Below, piece by piece: positions 14,768-14,900 of a stretch of 14,900 bases of DNA. Under the pieces are notes generated by a model. The model made no database searches and was not told the DNA's origin. It saw nothing but the letters and a program-made list of their open reading frames with translations. Origin of the DNA: Thermomicrobiales bacterium (GTDB lineage Bacteria; Chloroflexota; Limnocylindria; Limnocylindrales; CSP1-4); contig SPCO01000011.1 in NCBI GenBank assembly GCA_004525275.1, positions 1 through 14,900 of the forward strand. Reading direction: 5' to 3'. Numbering within the stretch: the first letter of the stretch is position 1; the number at the start of each line of letters is the position of its first letter. The translations under genes and the position numbers were made by a program.

Positions 14768-14900
14768 ATGAAACCGCCAACCGTGTTCCTGGGCGAGATG
14801 ACCGACCCGGAGGTCGAGGCGTTCCTGGCCGACCACCAGACCGTGATCGTGCCGACGGGGTCGACCGAGCAGCACGGTCCCCACGGGCCGCTCCTGACCG
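14768..14900 (+). CDS. Creatininase-family amidohydrolase, N-terminal fragment (runs off window)
   Basis: Only 44 codons are present, but they reach the family's first metal-binding motif: VIVPTGSTEQHGPHGPLLT, in which the Glu and the two His of GSTEQHGPH are typical of creatininase-family proteins. Members are zinc or manganese hydrolases acting on cyclic amides (creatinine) or other compounds; relatives include mycofactocin maturation protein MftE and a 3-dehydro-scyllo-inosose hydrolase of inositol breakdown. The start ATG at 14768 has an excellent ribosome binding site and sits 23 nt after the FAH-like gene, so it continues the operon. The remaining length, the other metal ligands and the true function lie outside the window. 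Confidence 0.85.
   Translation, partial: MKPPTVFLGEMTDPEVEAFLADHQTVIVPTGSTEQHGPHGPLLT

Noticed and set aside
12843..14780. Very long open frame on the minus strand (645 codons) antisense to the LLM, AroE-like and FAH-like genes
   Set aside because: It has no recognisable domain, is rich in Arg, Asp and Gly as expected for mirrored GC-rich codons, and lies opposite three well-supported genes.

Overview
The window comes from a GC-rich bacterium (roughly two thirds GC by eye) with dense gene packing and many ATGA or GTGA stop/start overlaps. The probable F420- or FMN-dependent luciferase-like oxidoreductase, the pyrG-fsa pair and the general protein style fit a soil or freshwater Chloroflexota (Limnocylindria/Ellin6529-like) or an actinobacterium. 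This placement is an inference from gene content and composition, not a database result. No RNA gene, IS element, CRISPR array or phage gene was seen.

Layout. Positions 1-1925 (+) hold housekeeping genes: the C-terminal two thirds of CTP synthase (pyrG, cut by the window edge) and a small fructose-6-phosphate aldolase/transaldolase-like enzyme (fsa). A short perfect hairpin at 1928-1947 separates fsa from the convergent nagA (1946-3082, -), an N-acetylglucosamine-6-phosphate deacetylase. A 157-bp divergent intergenic region (3083-3239) carries a LacI/CcpA-type palindromic operator at 3196-3209, just downstream of a plausible -10 box.

From 3240 to the window end, eleven complete genes and one partial gene run on the + strand. 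Most gaps are zero or negative and the largest is 27 nt, so this looks like one operon of more than 11.6 kb. In order it encodes: a DapA/NanA-family class I aldolase or dehydratase, a GMC flavoprotein dehydrogenase, a gluconate-2-dehydrogenase subunit-3-like small subunit, an aldehyde dehydrogenase, a LacI-family repressor, a short-chain dehydrogenase, a single-chain CoA-transferase, an enoyl-CoA hydratase/isomerase, a luciferase-like F420/FMN oxidoreductase, a shikimate-dehydrogenase-like enzyme, a fumarylacetoacetate-hydrolase-family enzyme and the start of a creatininase-family amidohydrolase.

How they may work together (inference). The set contains alcohol and aldehyde oxidation (GMC plus small subunit, SDR, AroE-like, ALDH), ring or C-C cleavage (FAH-like, creatininase-like, DapA/NanA-like lyase), and CoA activation with beta-oxidation chemistry (CoA-transferase, crotonase). 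This reads as a self-contained catabolic pathway for an oxygenated, possibly cyclic, carbon source such as a polyhydroxylated acid, sugar derivative or plant compound. It is probably repressed by the LacI protein encoded in its middle. I do not recognise the combination as a described pathway, and the substrate cannot be read from sequence alone. Active-site changes in the DapA-like protein (Phe at the usual Tyr) and the AroE-like protein (Arg at the first Ser of the substrate motif) argue against both being simple dapA or aroE housekeeping genes.
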